Origin: Sinohyriopsis cumingii
Taxonomy: Eukaryota > Mollusca > Bivalvia > Unionida > Unionidae
DNA length: 64,000 nt
Direction: 5' to 3'
Assembly (NCBI GenBank): GCA_028554795.2
Contig: CM068828.1
Location: 7,085,720-7,149,719, forward strand
Part shown: piece by piece, positions 26,734-37,890 of the stretch
How the letters are laid out: every line of letters starts with the position of its first letter
Numbering within the stretch: position 1 is the first letter of the stretch
Program-made: the position numbers and the translations under genes
The notes under the pieces: generated by a model
What the model was told of the DNA's origin: nothing
Seen by the model: only the letters and a program-made list of their open reading frames with translations
Databases searched by the model: none

Positions 26734-26896
26734 ACAGGTAAGAATTTTACCTTTGAGATACGATTAAACACAGGTAAGAATTTAAACACAGGTAAGAATT
26801 TTACCTTTGAGATACGATTAAACACAGGTAAGAATTTTACCTTTGAGATACGATTAAACACAGGTAAGAATTTTACCTCTGAGATACGATTAAACA
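26734..26896. repeat. 36-bp minisatellite carrying CAGGTAAG in each unit
   Basis: About 4.5 copies of a 36-bp unit (ACAGGTAAGAATTTTACCTT, then TGAGATACGATTAAAC). One copy is shortened to an 18-bp fragment (near 26770). CAGGTAAG matches the optimal metazoan 5' splice site. The unit also contains GGTAAGAATTTTACC, a perfect 7-bp inverted repeat around one base. Confidence 0.92.
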
Positions 26897-26904
26897 AGGC
26901 TGAC

Positions 26905-27394
26905 GATAAAAAACACTAAAGTTACGATTCAAACGATGTCATTCTTTGCCCCTTCTTGGTATGCTACCATAATACGACGAAAATTGCTATATCATATTAC
27001 TAAGATGGGGATTCCGTTTATCAGGAAATTCCGGTTTGCCCACATTTTATTAGCAGGACACTTCCTGAAGTAACAAATCATTCATCGTACAAGAAAGCTA
27101 TGTTACATATCGACCAGTGGTAAATGTATTGATTGCATCTAACAAAGAGAAAGTTTGATCAAATATTCAGAAGACTTCAAAAACCCATCGTATTTACACA
27201 TTATCAGCAAGGAATATTCTAAACCATGACATTGGTGTGCTTATTATATAGGAGGAAGAAATTATCTGAATTACTTTGAGCTAGAATTACATTGCGTATT
27301 TCTAGTCTTTGTTCTTATTAATCAACACCGCTTTCAAATATTTGTAAATAGGTTTCTTGTCGGTAACTGCAAAACTGAGAGCTGAAAAAATCAC
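26905..27394. other. Unassigned DNA
   Basis: No feature recognised. Confidence 0.5.
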
Positions 27395-27690
27395 TTGGAA
27401 AAACTCGTTTGTACTGTTGACCAAACTTGGAAATAATCGTTGTCAATGTTGGCCAAACTTGGAAATACTAGTTGCTAATGTTGAACAAACTCGGAAATAC
27501 TCGTTGCTAATGTTGAACAAACTTGGAAATACTCGTTGCTAATGTTGAACAAACTTGGAAATACTCGTTGCTAATGTTGACCAAACTTGGAAATACTCGT
27601 TGCTAATGTTGACCAAACTTGGAAATACTCGTTGCTAATGTTGAACAAACTTGGAAATACTCGATGCTAATGTTGGCCAAACAAGTAAGT
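27395..27690. repeat. 32-bp minisatellite, about 9 copies
   Basis: Unit contains CTTGGAAATACTCGTTGCTA then ATGTTGA(A/C)CAAA. The first units are diverged and the middle ones are nearly identical. Confidence 0.93.
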
Positions 27691-27694
27691 CCTG

Positions 27695-28420
27695 CTGAAA
27701 ATAGCGAAATTCGGACAGGGGAAGTTAGAGAATACTGGTAATAAATATTCTATAAAAGTAACTAGACAAACAAGAAACTCCATGGAGAAGGAAGTCGTAA
27801 AGAAGATTGGTGAAACGCAAGAAGGGTGCAATTAATTGTAGACGACATTTTAATGTTCAGCAGTTTCGTATAATGGCGATAGTTGAGTAGATAATACACC
27901 TGTATTTGCAAAGCATGGTCTTTAAGAGGTGTCGTAAAATCTATTTTCCTAAACTAGAATAAATCTTGGCAGCATTGTGATCCCTGATCATACTACGGAC
28001 CACAACAAGTCATATTACATAGTGGACAATTCTAAAAGAATAGTCTGAAATATAGTTAAGTCCTTTAATTTCATTTGATATGTAAATATTAATGAAAGAC
28101 AACAAAGGATCGTCAAGATTCTATAGCAAGTACATTGCAAAGTTGAATATTTCAGATAAATATATAGGCAAATATAATCTAGCATTATGTTTTCTAGATA
28201 TATTCAACTGGCACCATATTCACAGAAACAGTTACAAGTCTACAAAGGATTTTAAGTTTTAAGGGATCCGATAATTCGTCGAATATTGGCAACCAATAAA
28301 TATCAGAGTAGAACTGTTATGAAAAGTAATGCGCTATGTTCTTTCTTTAAATTAGAACGTAAAACCAGTCTACATATCTTATGAATATAATGTTCATTGT
28401 CTCTGAAAGGAATTAGAAAC
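27695..28420. other. Unassigned DNA
   Basis: No feature recognised. Confidence 0.5.
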
Positions 28421-28461
28421 CTAGATAACAGAGATAATTCTTAGCAATCGGCCTAAAATAA

Positions 28462-28530
<69 letters not shown>

Positions 28531-28561
28531 CTCTCATTGCTAAGAATTATCTGTTATCCAG
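28421..28561. repeat. Inverted-repeat element enclosing an (AT)n tract
   Basis: Left arm 28421-28448 and right arm 28536-28561 are reverse complements apart from a 2-bp insertion and one mismatch (GATAATTCTTAGCAAT against ATTGCTAAGAATTATC). Between them are about 18 bp, (AT)n at 28467-28527, and 8 bp. It could be a small palindromic MITE whose centre became a microsatellite, or a cruciform-prone site. No clear target duplication was identified. Confidence 0.75.
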
Positions 28562-29015
28562 TTCAGTTCACCTCATGTAGCGCTTTCCCATGCCATCAGT
28601 ATGATTTTGGTTCCTAAAATGTTTATAAATGTTACATCTGCAGTAATGTCAAACAATATTGACAACGAAAAAAAAATTATACTTCAAGTGATTCTAATAT
28701 GCATGTTAGAAAAACTTCTTGTTGCATGCTACCTTAATGTGATGGAAAATTGTCCATCATTCCATTTTTCATGAAAAGCATGTTTGGGTGCCATTTATTA
28801 TCACAACACACCTGGTTTTATTAGTGTCTTTTTAAGACCAACGTTGTATTTGATTGCTACATGCTGCGATGTGTATACCACGTATAACGGAATCTGATTG
28901 ATTCTACCATCCATTACCTGAGGAAAAGGACGTCAAAGTCAGGCTAGAAAAGGTATAACGCAGAGCCGTCTACACATGACTGTTAACTGTGATTATCGTC
29001 TGCATTAGAGATCAC
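28562..29015. other. Unassigned DNA upstream of the NCS gene
   Basis: No feature recognised; presumably upstream flank of the gene at 29404. Confidence 0.4.
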
Positions 29016-29018
29016 GCT

Positions 29019-29060
29019 GATATATAAACAGTCCTCAGTTTAATATGGGCTCTATATTGC
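29019..29060 (+). promoter_or_regulatory. Candidate TATA-type core promoter of the NCS gene
   Basis: GATATATAAACAG (about 29019-29031) resembles a TATA box. A start site would lie near 29050. A good splice donor (GGAAG/GTAAAT, GT at 29136) follows about 85 bp later, and a possible acceptor ATAATAG lies just before 29396, so a short 5' non-coding exon is conceivable. The evidence is motif and distance only; in AT-rich DNA such strings are common. Confidence 0.22.
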
Positions 29061-29293
29061 TGTCTCATACAATCGGAGTAGGTGCCGCACAGACGAATCT
29101 GTACTCGGATACGTTTTCTCTGCATTGGCAGGAAGGTAAATTTTATGAGTTTTTTTTTATGAAGACGGGTATACTCTTTATAGTCGTTATTCTTTATTAA
29201 ATACGTTAACCTTTATTTGATATATAAAATTAATTGAACTGCATGCTTTAAACACTACAGCAGTGATTTAGTGTTGTTGGTGGGACGATAGGC

Positions 29294-29297
<4 letters not shown>

Positions 29298-29328
<31 letters not shown>
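29298..29328. repeat. (GA)n microsatellite upstream of coding exon 1
   Basis: About 15 AG units, 75 bp before the start codon. Confidence 0.97.
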
Positions 29329-29331
<3 letters not shown>

Positions 29332-29403
29332 AAATATATACCATGAAGTTACATATCCGAGAAACACTGTTTTCATATGGTGAATTATAATAGGTGAAGC
29401 TCG

Positions 29404-29799
29404 ATGGGGGCCAAGTCAGGAAAGATCGTGCGATTGAAACCGCGGACTATCGAAGAACTCAGGAACCATGTAGGTGTTAACTTCACCACTGAAGAGATAC
29501 ATGAATGGTACGAGGACTTCAAGGCACGCCTAAAACCCGGCCAGACTGAGCTAAGTAAGGAACAGTTCATACAAGTCTACGATTCTCTCTTTCTTGGGGA
29601 AGCTTCCGAGTTTGCTGAACACGTGTTCCGGACATTCGATGCGAATGGAAACGGCATGGTCGATTTCAAGGAATTCATCCTCGGACTTTGCATATCGGGA
29701 AGTACTGACTTCGAAACCAAGATGAAATGGGCCTTTAAAATGTATGACATTAACGGAGATGGGTTCATTACAAAGGATGAAATGCAGCAAATCATCAAG
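29404..29799 (+). CDS. Neuronal calcium sensor (hippocalcin/VILIP-like), first coding exon, residues 1-132
   Basis: Calcium-binding switch protein of the NCS family, which in neurons and sensory cells moves between cytosol and membrane when calcium rises and regulates kinases, cyclases or channels. The start MGAKSGK gives Gly2 in an acceptable N-myristoylation context. Residues 27-60 form the first, cryptic EF-hand, where a Pro-Gly-containing loop (KPGQ) replaces calcium ligands, as in the family. EF2 loop D79-E90 (DANGNGMVDFKE) and EF3 loop D115-E126 (DINGDGFITKDE) have all expected ligands. The exon ends after Lys132 at AAG/GTAAAT (donor GT 29800-29801), phase 0. Without splicing, translation would add three residues and stop at 29809-29811. 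The continuation AIYKM is supplied by the exon at 62229, as family alignments predict. I cannot separate hippocalcin, neurocalcin and VILIP subtypes by eye, so no symbol is given. Confidence 0.93.
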
Positions 29800-30299
29800 G
29801 TAAATCATTAATGTCTAATTTCATTACTTTTCACAATGTATTCTAGTGCTAGAAAAAAAGCTAAGTAGTCTAAGAAACCTTCATTAAGAATTAGCATCCT
29901 ATACAGTGACAGTCTTGATGAATGTTGTCAAGTCCTATAGTGAGAATGTCTCGAGATTAATCATAAATTTGACATATTATATTATATGTACATTAGAATG
30001 TTTTTAAATTACAAGTCTGACAGCATTCATTCTTTTGAAAAGAAACATTTTCAATTCGTCTAATTCCTGGGTATATTACCCCCATAATATCTTTCTGCCT
30101 TCTTTTGCAGAATTTTCTTGCGTGGCAGCTGTTCGTTTATTGTTCTCTCTGCCTTTTATTGTTCTCTTTGCCTGTGTGATTGTTTGCTCCTTTTGTCTCT
30201 ACTTTTATTCTTAATGTTCGTCCCTTACATAATGAATTTAGAAACACCCCTCGTGTTACAAGTGTACGCACTCCGAGTAACTGAAACATTATTTTTCTT
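29800..30299. other. Intron start, unassigned
   Basis: AT-rich intron sequence with a pyrimidine-rich stretch near 30090-30230; no feature recognised. Confidence 0.5.
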
Positions 30300-30592
30300 T
30301 TTTGTTTAACACACACGACACATGCCGGAATTACAATGTAATTATCAAAAACCATAACAAAACACCTTTTCTTTGTTTAACACATACGACACATGCTGCA
30401 GTTACAGTGCAATAACAATAACACTAACAATTTACCTTGCCTTTGTTTAACACGTACGACACATGATGCAATTACAGTGCAATGACAACGATACTAGCAA
30501 TTTACCTTGCCTTTGTTTAACACGTACGACACATGATGCAATTACAGTGCAATGACAACGATACTAGCAGTTTACCTTGCCTTTGTGACAAT
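30300..30592. repeat. 70-bp tandem array, about 4 copies
   Basis: CTTTGTTTAACAC begins units at about 30301, 30371, 30441 and 30511. Shared words are TACGACACATGATGCAATTA and TACAGTGCAATGACAACGAT. The last two copies are almost identical and the first two diverged. Confidence 0.92.
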
Positions 30593-30905
30593 TAATCAGC
30601 AAATGACAAATAATATTCAAACTCATCTACTAACTTTTTACAATTCATAATTTCTTATATTATAATTTTGTTGACTAGGACTAATAGAAGTCTGAGAATT
30701 GTTTAAAAAAAAATAACCGGCATACAAAAAAACCTTCCGCCAATTTTGGAAGAAGTGGTGTAAAATTCCGATATTTCTTGAGATTGCCCATTTTTGATTG
30801 AAGTTTATGAATGTCACGTGCTTATAATCATGTGTAAATTCTTAATTTTGATTTAGAATATTTATTTATCCAAATATTAGAGTAAGAATGAATAATTATA
30901 TCTTA
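30593..30905. other. Unassigned intron DNA
   Basis: No feature recognised. Confidence 0.5.
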
Positions 30906-31058
30906 GTAATTAGAAATCTATCTAGACAGTCATTCCGGATTTCTATGAAAGAAATCATGTTATCTGTCTGGTGTATATTAATAACTCTATAACTAATCCT
31001 ATATACCTTGATTTCTTTCATTGTAATCCAGAATGACTGTATAGATAGATGAGAATTA
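30906..31058. repeat. Palindromic MITE-like element, about 150 bp
   Basis: Left arm 30906-30957 and right arm 31009-31058 are reverse complements at roughly 85 percent (for example ACAGTCATTCCGGATT against AATCCAGAATGACTGT, then ATGAAAGAAATCA against TGATTTCTTTCAT), with a 51-bp AT-rich loop. The RNA would form a long hairpin. It is consistent with a small non-autonomous DNA transposon that is nearly all terminal inverted repeat. Target-site duplication is unclear. Confidence 0.75.
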
Positions 31059-33668
31059 ATTACATGCTCGTCATGTCTGCTACACACGAGTGCATATGAC
31101 ACCGACTCAGCTGCATCACTTCTTGTGATGTATGTTTGGTCGTGATGGAATATGGACTGGTGTGTGCAGACAAGGCAATGGGTGCCGTTTATCCGCGGAC
31201 CTGGGTTCTAGAGTACGAATAACAATTCTCTAGCCTGTATGATAGTATCATTTATATTATACAACTTGATGAAAAATCCTATTCAGTATGATAACGTTTA
31301 TAGAAGGTCTTGCTTGATTATATATATATTCATGTTGCTGGTATCAGAACAAGACGTATCTTATTACGGACACATTTGTTACGTATCAACGGACAGTAAA
31401 AAAAAATCTCTGGATCTTTAATAATCTGAACGATCAGTTGGAATATAATTGAATAATAAAAGCTACAATATTTAGCATTAGTATTCTATAATGTTATAAT
31501 TAAGTTACACTACTTAGCATTACTATTTTATACTGCTATAATTTATTGACGTGTCAGTCGGGTCAAAATAAAATTTGAGAGGGAATGTCTTAGAGCATGA
31601 CTTCGAGTGAGTCTCCAAGTAAAAGTCTACACTACTACAGGAATAAGTGGATGTTAAATCAGAATTAACGCATACAAACTGCATAATTGGGTCAGAATGG
31701 ATAATGTTTTTATGCATCAAATAACTATCATACATGGTGTCGGATTCCTACGTGTAGGTCTGACGGACACAAATATTAGGTCATGTTCTGTTGTCCAATC
31801 AAATCACAACTTTCAATTTCTGAAAGTGACGCACGTCATTCGGAACATACAATTACTAATGACAAGCCTCTCTTGCAATGCTATATCTAAACTGCCACTA
31901 AAACTAAGTGGAATGGAAATTCCAAAGGTCACCGGAACATAACCTTTTATAGGTGTATGTCAGATCTACAATTATGACTGTGGAGATCTGATTTTAATAC
32001 CTACTGGCCAGCAGTCATACACGAGTTTGAAGCATACTAAATGTTTGCGGCTTTCGGCGACTATGTCAGTGGAACTTAATTGTTTTTTCCTCCCACTCAC
32101 TCGCATTATACTTAGAAACTGATGTCATCTTTAAATACCAGATAAAAACTTAATAACCCCCATTCGCTGAATTTAAAAAAAAGAAGAAATACTAATTGAG
32201 TCCTGCAAATATTACAGTAATTGGAAAACACTTTTCATGTTTACATCTTCGATGAATATTAAATAGCTGATTTGTTGAATGCGAAAACAAGTACAGCATT
32301 TATGGCGCGACAAAGTGTATCCTGGCATTATACCTATGTATGTCATGTGATATTTAAACTTGAATCCAGGATTGTTGATGTTCCCTTAACCAGCTTGTGC
32401 CAGACGATGCGGTTATCAAACTCACAATAACTACCACACGGTTCGAATGCAAATATATAAATATATGCTCTAGGAGTGAATGTCTGGCTTTAATAAGCAA
32501 AAATGGCTATCAAATATTTTAAGAAAAGCATCTTTAAAAACCAACAGGTCTTGTTTTGTCTTAAATGTTCCTAGAGAAAGGAAAATTCGGGTACTTAAAC
32601 CTCGATATGAGTTTATTTGTAGCAAAATGCATATGTAGAACAGGGACAGGGTGCAAATACTAAATATGGACTTTTCTAAGGCATTTGACTTTGACTGAAA
32701 CCCTGGCAAGGGTCTGCACAGCTTCCGGTTATCGACAGACGTTGATGAGAACATCGTATAGCGAAGATCTTACTCTAGAATTCTTGTGGAAATACACAAT
32801 ACAACCGACTGAAACGCTCAGACTTGTGCTGGTACTCGGCCTAAATTTTCAAACCAACTTGTCTACAGGTTAATTATGTAGATTAGTGCCTAGCAAAGAG
32901 CATACGAAGCAGGAAACATACTAATAAGCACGATGCATCATGGGACAAAAGTACGGTGCTTCCGCACTAAAGTGGATGATGCCAGTTATTTGTGGTCTCA
33001 CTAGCACTGAAAGGGTGACACCGTGTCAGCTACCGATCCGAATGCGGCTTACAAAATTATACCGTTTGGTCGATTGGCAAGCCAGTGTTCTTAATACATA
33101 CAATGATCAAATAAAAACACATTTGTAATATTGTTATAAATGCTTTGGACCGAGCACATAAACTCGGTGTAAGTAATACAAGTCTTTTCTCCTGCACGAA
33201 AATCTTGTAAAATTGTCAGAAAGTAACATTCACAGGTAAAACAGCAAGGAAATGAATTGCCCGCTTTCTGCCAATACATCCCGTCAAATTTTATAAATAT
33301 TTTACATTTATAGCCTATGCACAAATACTAGTGATGATCCCTATGTTATTAATGGCGCAGTTTGGGATAGCAGAGGGGAAGAAAAACAAATGAGCAATAC
33401 CTATCGGTAACAATCAACTGCACGAATCTTTGCTGCTGGTGAAACTATCTAATATCTTCCCCACCCCACCCCACCCATGAAGTGGTCTCTAACATGATGA
33501 TGACATTCTGCAAAAAGTATGCTCCAAGTTTTGGTAAAAACATGTATTCTATTGAAATCAACAGTTTAAAATTCGCGCGCGCGTGTGTGTATGTTTTTCT
33601 GATTTTAAAATTCGCTCAGCTACTAAGCTGGGACACATATTCCATCCTCTACCTTCTCATCACATGCC
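31059..33668. other. Unassigned intron DNA
   Basis: 2.6 kb with no gene, RNA or repeat that I can support. Short open frames here are chance runs. Confidence 0.5.
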
Positions 33669-33709
<41 letters not shown>

Positions 33710-33717
33710 TCTCTCGT
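33669..33717. repeat. (TC)n microsatellite
   Basis: About 23 CT units with one interruption (CTCACTCTC). Confidence 0.96.
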
Positions 33718-34023
33718 GTTTTCACATGGTAAATTAATTGTAAGTGCATGATTCCGGAAGGAGCTCCCGTGTGCATGGTACACCCGTTTCACATAAACAT
33801 TTGCATAATTTGTGGTTTGATTAGACTAGTAAATTAAGAAATGGTCTCCATGACGTAGAATACAAACTATGGCCCATCTCGTTTCTGCACTTCTTTCTGT
33901 CTGCTATAAATTCAGCTCACTGCACCTTGTTAAGAAGTATCTTAACCGCTAACATTTAGTCAGATTTTTGATGATACCACTAATGAGCTCCCTTCATCGT
34001 TGCTTGCAATCCGAATGAGACTC

Positions 34024-34024
<1 letters not shown>

Positions 34025-34078
<54 letters not shown>
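34025..34078. repeat. (TA)n microsatellite
   Basis: About 26 TA units. The flanks on either side (33718-34024 and 34079-34554) hold nothing recognisable. Confidence 0.97.
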
Positions 34079-34080
<2 letters not shown>

Positions 34081-34554
34081 TCCTGTAGGAACTTGATGAC
34101 CGTTGTCTGCAAGTCATGAAATACAGTCTGAATTCCTCTCGTATAGAAACGTTCAGAACCAGATTGCACATAAATGCTAGTAATACTTGCCACACAAAAA
34201 GGACACAGTTTTACGAAACATTTCTATGGAGATAGTTACTTCCATTCAAGAAGCATCGCTGTTATATGAATGTATGTCACACCCATCCGTAGATCGACTT
34301 TCCTCTTAAGGAAACATACATATGATTCAGTAATTGTATTAACCTTGAGACGAAGCGGAATAGATACATCATATCAAGCTCAGACCGCTCGCAGATCCCT
34401 CTTTCATCTTTTTATGGTCTTTTTTAATATTTGTTTAAACCAAAATTAGAAAGGCCAGAAAAAGTTCTACAGAAAATATCAATCTAAAAGATAAATAGGT
34501 ATATAATTTTCCCGAGGTAACACAACGAAGAATCAGTTTTAAAGTATACACTCA

Positions 34555-34830
34555 ATACAGATAATATCCGACAAACTAGTTCCGTACAGATATCACTATA
34601 AATAATATCCGACTAGCTAGTTCCGTACAGATATCACTATAAATAATATCCGACTAGCTAGTTCCGTACAGATATCAATATAAATAATATCCGACATGCT
34701 AGTTCTGTACAGTTATCAAAACAAATAATATCCGACAAGCTAGTTCATTAGTTATCAATACAGATAATATCCGACAAGCTACTTCCGTACAGTTATCAAT
34801 ACAAGTACTATCAGACACGCTAATTCCTTA
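34555..34830. repeat. 41-bp minisatellite, about 6.5 copies
   Basis: ATAATATCCGAC begins units at 34561, 34602, 34643 and onward, with CTAGTTCCGTACAGATATCA inside. Copies 1-4 are close and later ones diverge (GTTATCAATACA variants). Confidence 0.92.
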
Positions 34831-35789
34831 TAATCATCGAGTACATTTTCTGCTCACGTGGGAATAAATGAGTTTATATTTTTGGTCCAAATACAAACAG
34901 TTTTCCTTAAAGGCACAACGCTGCGCATCGCTTTTAAATGCTTTGCACGAATTGTACAGTCAGTGTCCATATAAAATTGAAAACGTGAGATGTATGGAAA
35001 ACTGGGTTTTGTTTTACAAGACGATAAGAGTGGGAAATGTAGGACATGTAGTTCAGATGGTTTCAGATTGTCTTGTAACTAATATAATAACACGAAAAGG
35101 GCGGACATATCAGTAACTAATATCATAGGGAGGGAGACTGTAACTACTGTCGCAGAAGTAAAATGGGTGGCAGAATTTGGATCTAATGTCATACTATACT
35201 ACGAAAAGAAAGAAGGAAGAAGTCTGTGCAATTAAATAACTAATGTCATAACACAAAAATTGGGGGTATGCGATTTTGTACCATATACAATAGAGTACAA
35301 TTATGGAAGAGAGACGGCGTTTTCTAATGTCACTTGTATCATACAGGCCTTGGGAGCTGACTGTGTAATACATACCACAAGAAAGGCTCAGGTTACAGCC
35401 TTGTGGACTGGCAATGTAATATGTTCCACACAGCAGACTCACGTTACTGCCTGGATGCGTACCAAACAATAGTCACATTACAATGAAAGAAAAAAGTAAT
35501 TCAGTACGTGTTAGCCCTGAATTCGAGAAATGTAGCCATCGATGCTGTACATCTGAGATAACCTGGAATACTTATTATGAAACTCTGTCTCTCTTTTATT
35601 TGTTTTCAGGATGAAAAGTTAAGATTAAGTCTTGATATTGTATAACTGTTATTAAGTGGCTAGTTTGAAATAATGGTTGACGTTTATAACGAGGGAACGA
35701 GAAGAGAAGAGTCTTTTGATTAGCTTTTCGTTTGTTTGCTAATTTACTTACGCGTTTTTCATGTCAGTCAGAGTAGAACCTTCGTACGG
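34831..35789. other. Unassigned intron DNA with weak internal repetition
   Basis: No gene. Words such as GTAACTAATAT-ATA (35090-35130) and TGTAATACATACC / TGTAATATGTTCC (35365 and 35417) recur in degenerate form, suggesting a very old minisatellite. Confidence 0.35.
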
Positions 35790-36052
35790 AAGGTGCAGGC
35801 CTACCTAACACTGTTTGTTGCCGTTTGAGTGCTCATCTGTAGGCATGCGCCTAAAACATTAGGCTCAATTAGGTGTAGGCCTACCTAAGACTGTTTGTTG
35901 CGGTTTGAGCCTACCTAAAGCTGTTTGTTGCGGTTTAAGTGATCATCAGTATGCATACACCTAAAACATTAGGCACAATTAGATGTAGGCCTACCTAAAA
36001 CTGTTTGTTGCGGTATGAGTGCTCATCAGTATGCATACACCTAAAACATTAG
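35790..36052. repeat. About 80-bp tandem repeat, three copies plus a 31-bp fragment
   Basis: Units begin at AGGCCTACCTAA (35797, 35877, 35987), with a shortened extra unit at 35908. Each contains CTGTTTGTTGCGGTTTGAG, then CCTAAAACATTAGGC, which is a perfect 7-bp inverted repeat around one base. Confidence 0.88.
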
Positions 36053-36905
36053 CAGCTATTTGATTGTTCATCAGTTTATTGTAGCTACAGACGTACATGA
36101 CAGAACAATATACGGAAAGCCACGCTTCTTTTCGTCCTTCCGTCAGCAATACCCTGAACAGACACTTAATATTAGCACCCCTATACCAAAGTACCCTAAT
36201 TAATATAAAAAGACTATACATGACCATGTATAACTATTTGTTAAGCAGTCGGTAAAAAAAACCCCACATTTTCGTTCAGTATTCCTTATTTCGGTACCTT
36301 GAATGACTTGCAGATCACATGTACTCAGACCACATATAATTTTCCTATGTAGTTCCTACATTTGTCTGTCAGTACTGGACTTCCCAGTTTGTCCAAATCC
36401 TGATCACTCATATGTAAATCAAACATTTCTTCAAGGATGAACACACAGTGAAGTTCTTATCATAGGATGACCTGTAAGGTTTTAAGAGGCTGACCTGTAA
36501 ACAAAACAACGTGCTATGCGTTGTAGATTTCATTTCCGTGCATGAATAAATGCAAAAGTATTCAAAGTATTCCCTGTGCAATGTCGTCCAAAAACAATGA
36601 ACACAATCTCACCATAAGGCTCGTATTCTAAAAAGAAAATAATTTCCTTTAAATCGACAGCACGAACACATAAATACAGGCCAAGGACCACCACGACAAA
36701 AGAAATGAACCATACTAGAAAAACAGATTGGGATTAAGTTCGTGAGTACTGGCAAAAAGATGCAACAAGTCATCGTGAGACATATGATGTAATGGATATA
36801 TGATACAGAGACCATTCATCCCCAAACTATGTGCATTTTCCAGGTCTTTTTATCAGAGCATGTAGCAGACCAAATAACCAATTTGATAGTCTTGCTATCA
36901 TGACA
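36053..36905. other. Unassigned intron DNA, partly homologous to 42495-42590
   Basis: 36341-36430 resembles 42505-42595 (CTACATTTGTCTGTCAGTAC against ATACATTTGTTGACAGTACT, and continuing). No gene recognised. Confidence 0.45.
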
Positions 36906-37705
36906 TTTTAGGCAATGTGGGGGGTGGTAAGATTTAATTTTTTACGCACCAATTTGTACATTCAAGTACTTCAGTGGCATGGTGCTAAATTAAACGATAT
37001 TACCATGCATAAGGTAATTCGTGGTGAAAAATACATTTTGGATATTTCAAGTGCATACAACCATTTATGCGACTGACAGATCGCTTAGACTGATCATGTA
37101 TCATCAACTCATTGTGAAATTCTAAACCACCAAAGTTTTCAGCAAGGATTGGACGTTAAACATGTACTTATTTTGACCCATTGTACAAATATATTTCAAA
37201 TGATATGTTTGAACATTTTGGGTTTCTTTTAAGAGTATTAATTAACACCTTTCAGGTAGAATGGTTCATTGGGGCGCGATGCCAGTTTATGCGAGAATAA
37301 CACACTCTGACTAAGTACGAAAGCGAAATATATATATTGTACGCTGATTTATGAGGGGATTAACATTTGGGGATGTTTCAAGCACGTGCAGCCAGTTATA
37401 TTCCTGAGAGATCAACTATATATACTGTTAGATCTTATACAATATAATGAATTTGAAATCCTGCTGTCAACCATTCTAAACATTATAGATATTTGCCCAT
37501 GTGTGACCAGTAACCATGTTAAAATCAATTGTACAAAGTTAACTCACGTGTTCTTTTGGGAACATAACTGTCTAATCTTTAAAGTGGCAATTAACAATTA
37601 TTTCTAGCAATTAATGAGTCTTAAAGTAGAATGATTCATTATAAAATGATATAAGCTTGTGCTTCAATGAAGCACTCTATCACTCAATGTCTAAAATTAC
37701 TAAAA
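36906..37705. repeat. Old direct duplication, copies about 340-370 bp apart
   Basis: Blocks in 36990-37300 recur in 37340-37660 in the same order: GATATTTCAAGTGC (37041) with GATGTTTCAAGCAC (37372), ATTGTACAAA (37182 and 37527), and GTAGAATGGTTCATT (37256) with GTAGAATGATTCATT (37626). Offset drifts from 331 to 370 through indels. The remaining similarity is perhaps 60-70 percent. Confidence 0.6.
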
Positions 37706-37890
37706 CAAAAGAGATGCATTTCATGTCAGACTTACTTCATTTTACTGTCTGTCTAAATATACGTTAATATGACCGGAGGAATGTACATTTTATCCCTTTG
37801 AACTATATTTCTTATCGCATTTTTCATCCTCTGATAGTTTGAAATGGACATTAATAAACCATTCGAGTAGGCTGTGCTACAGAGTCTCCA

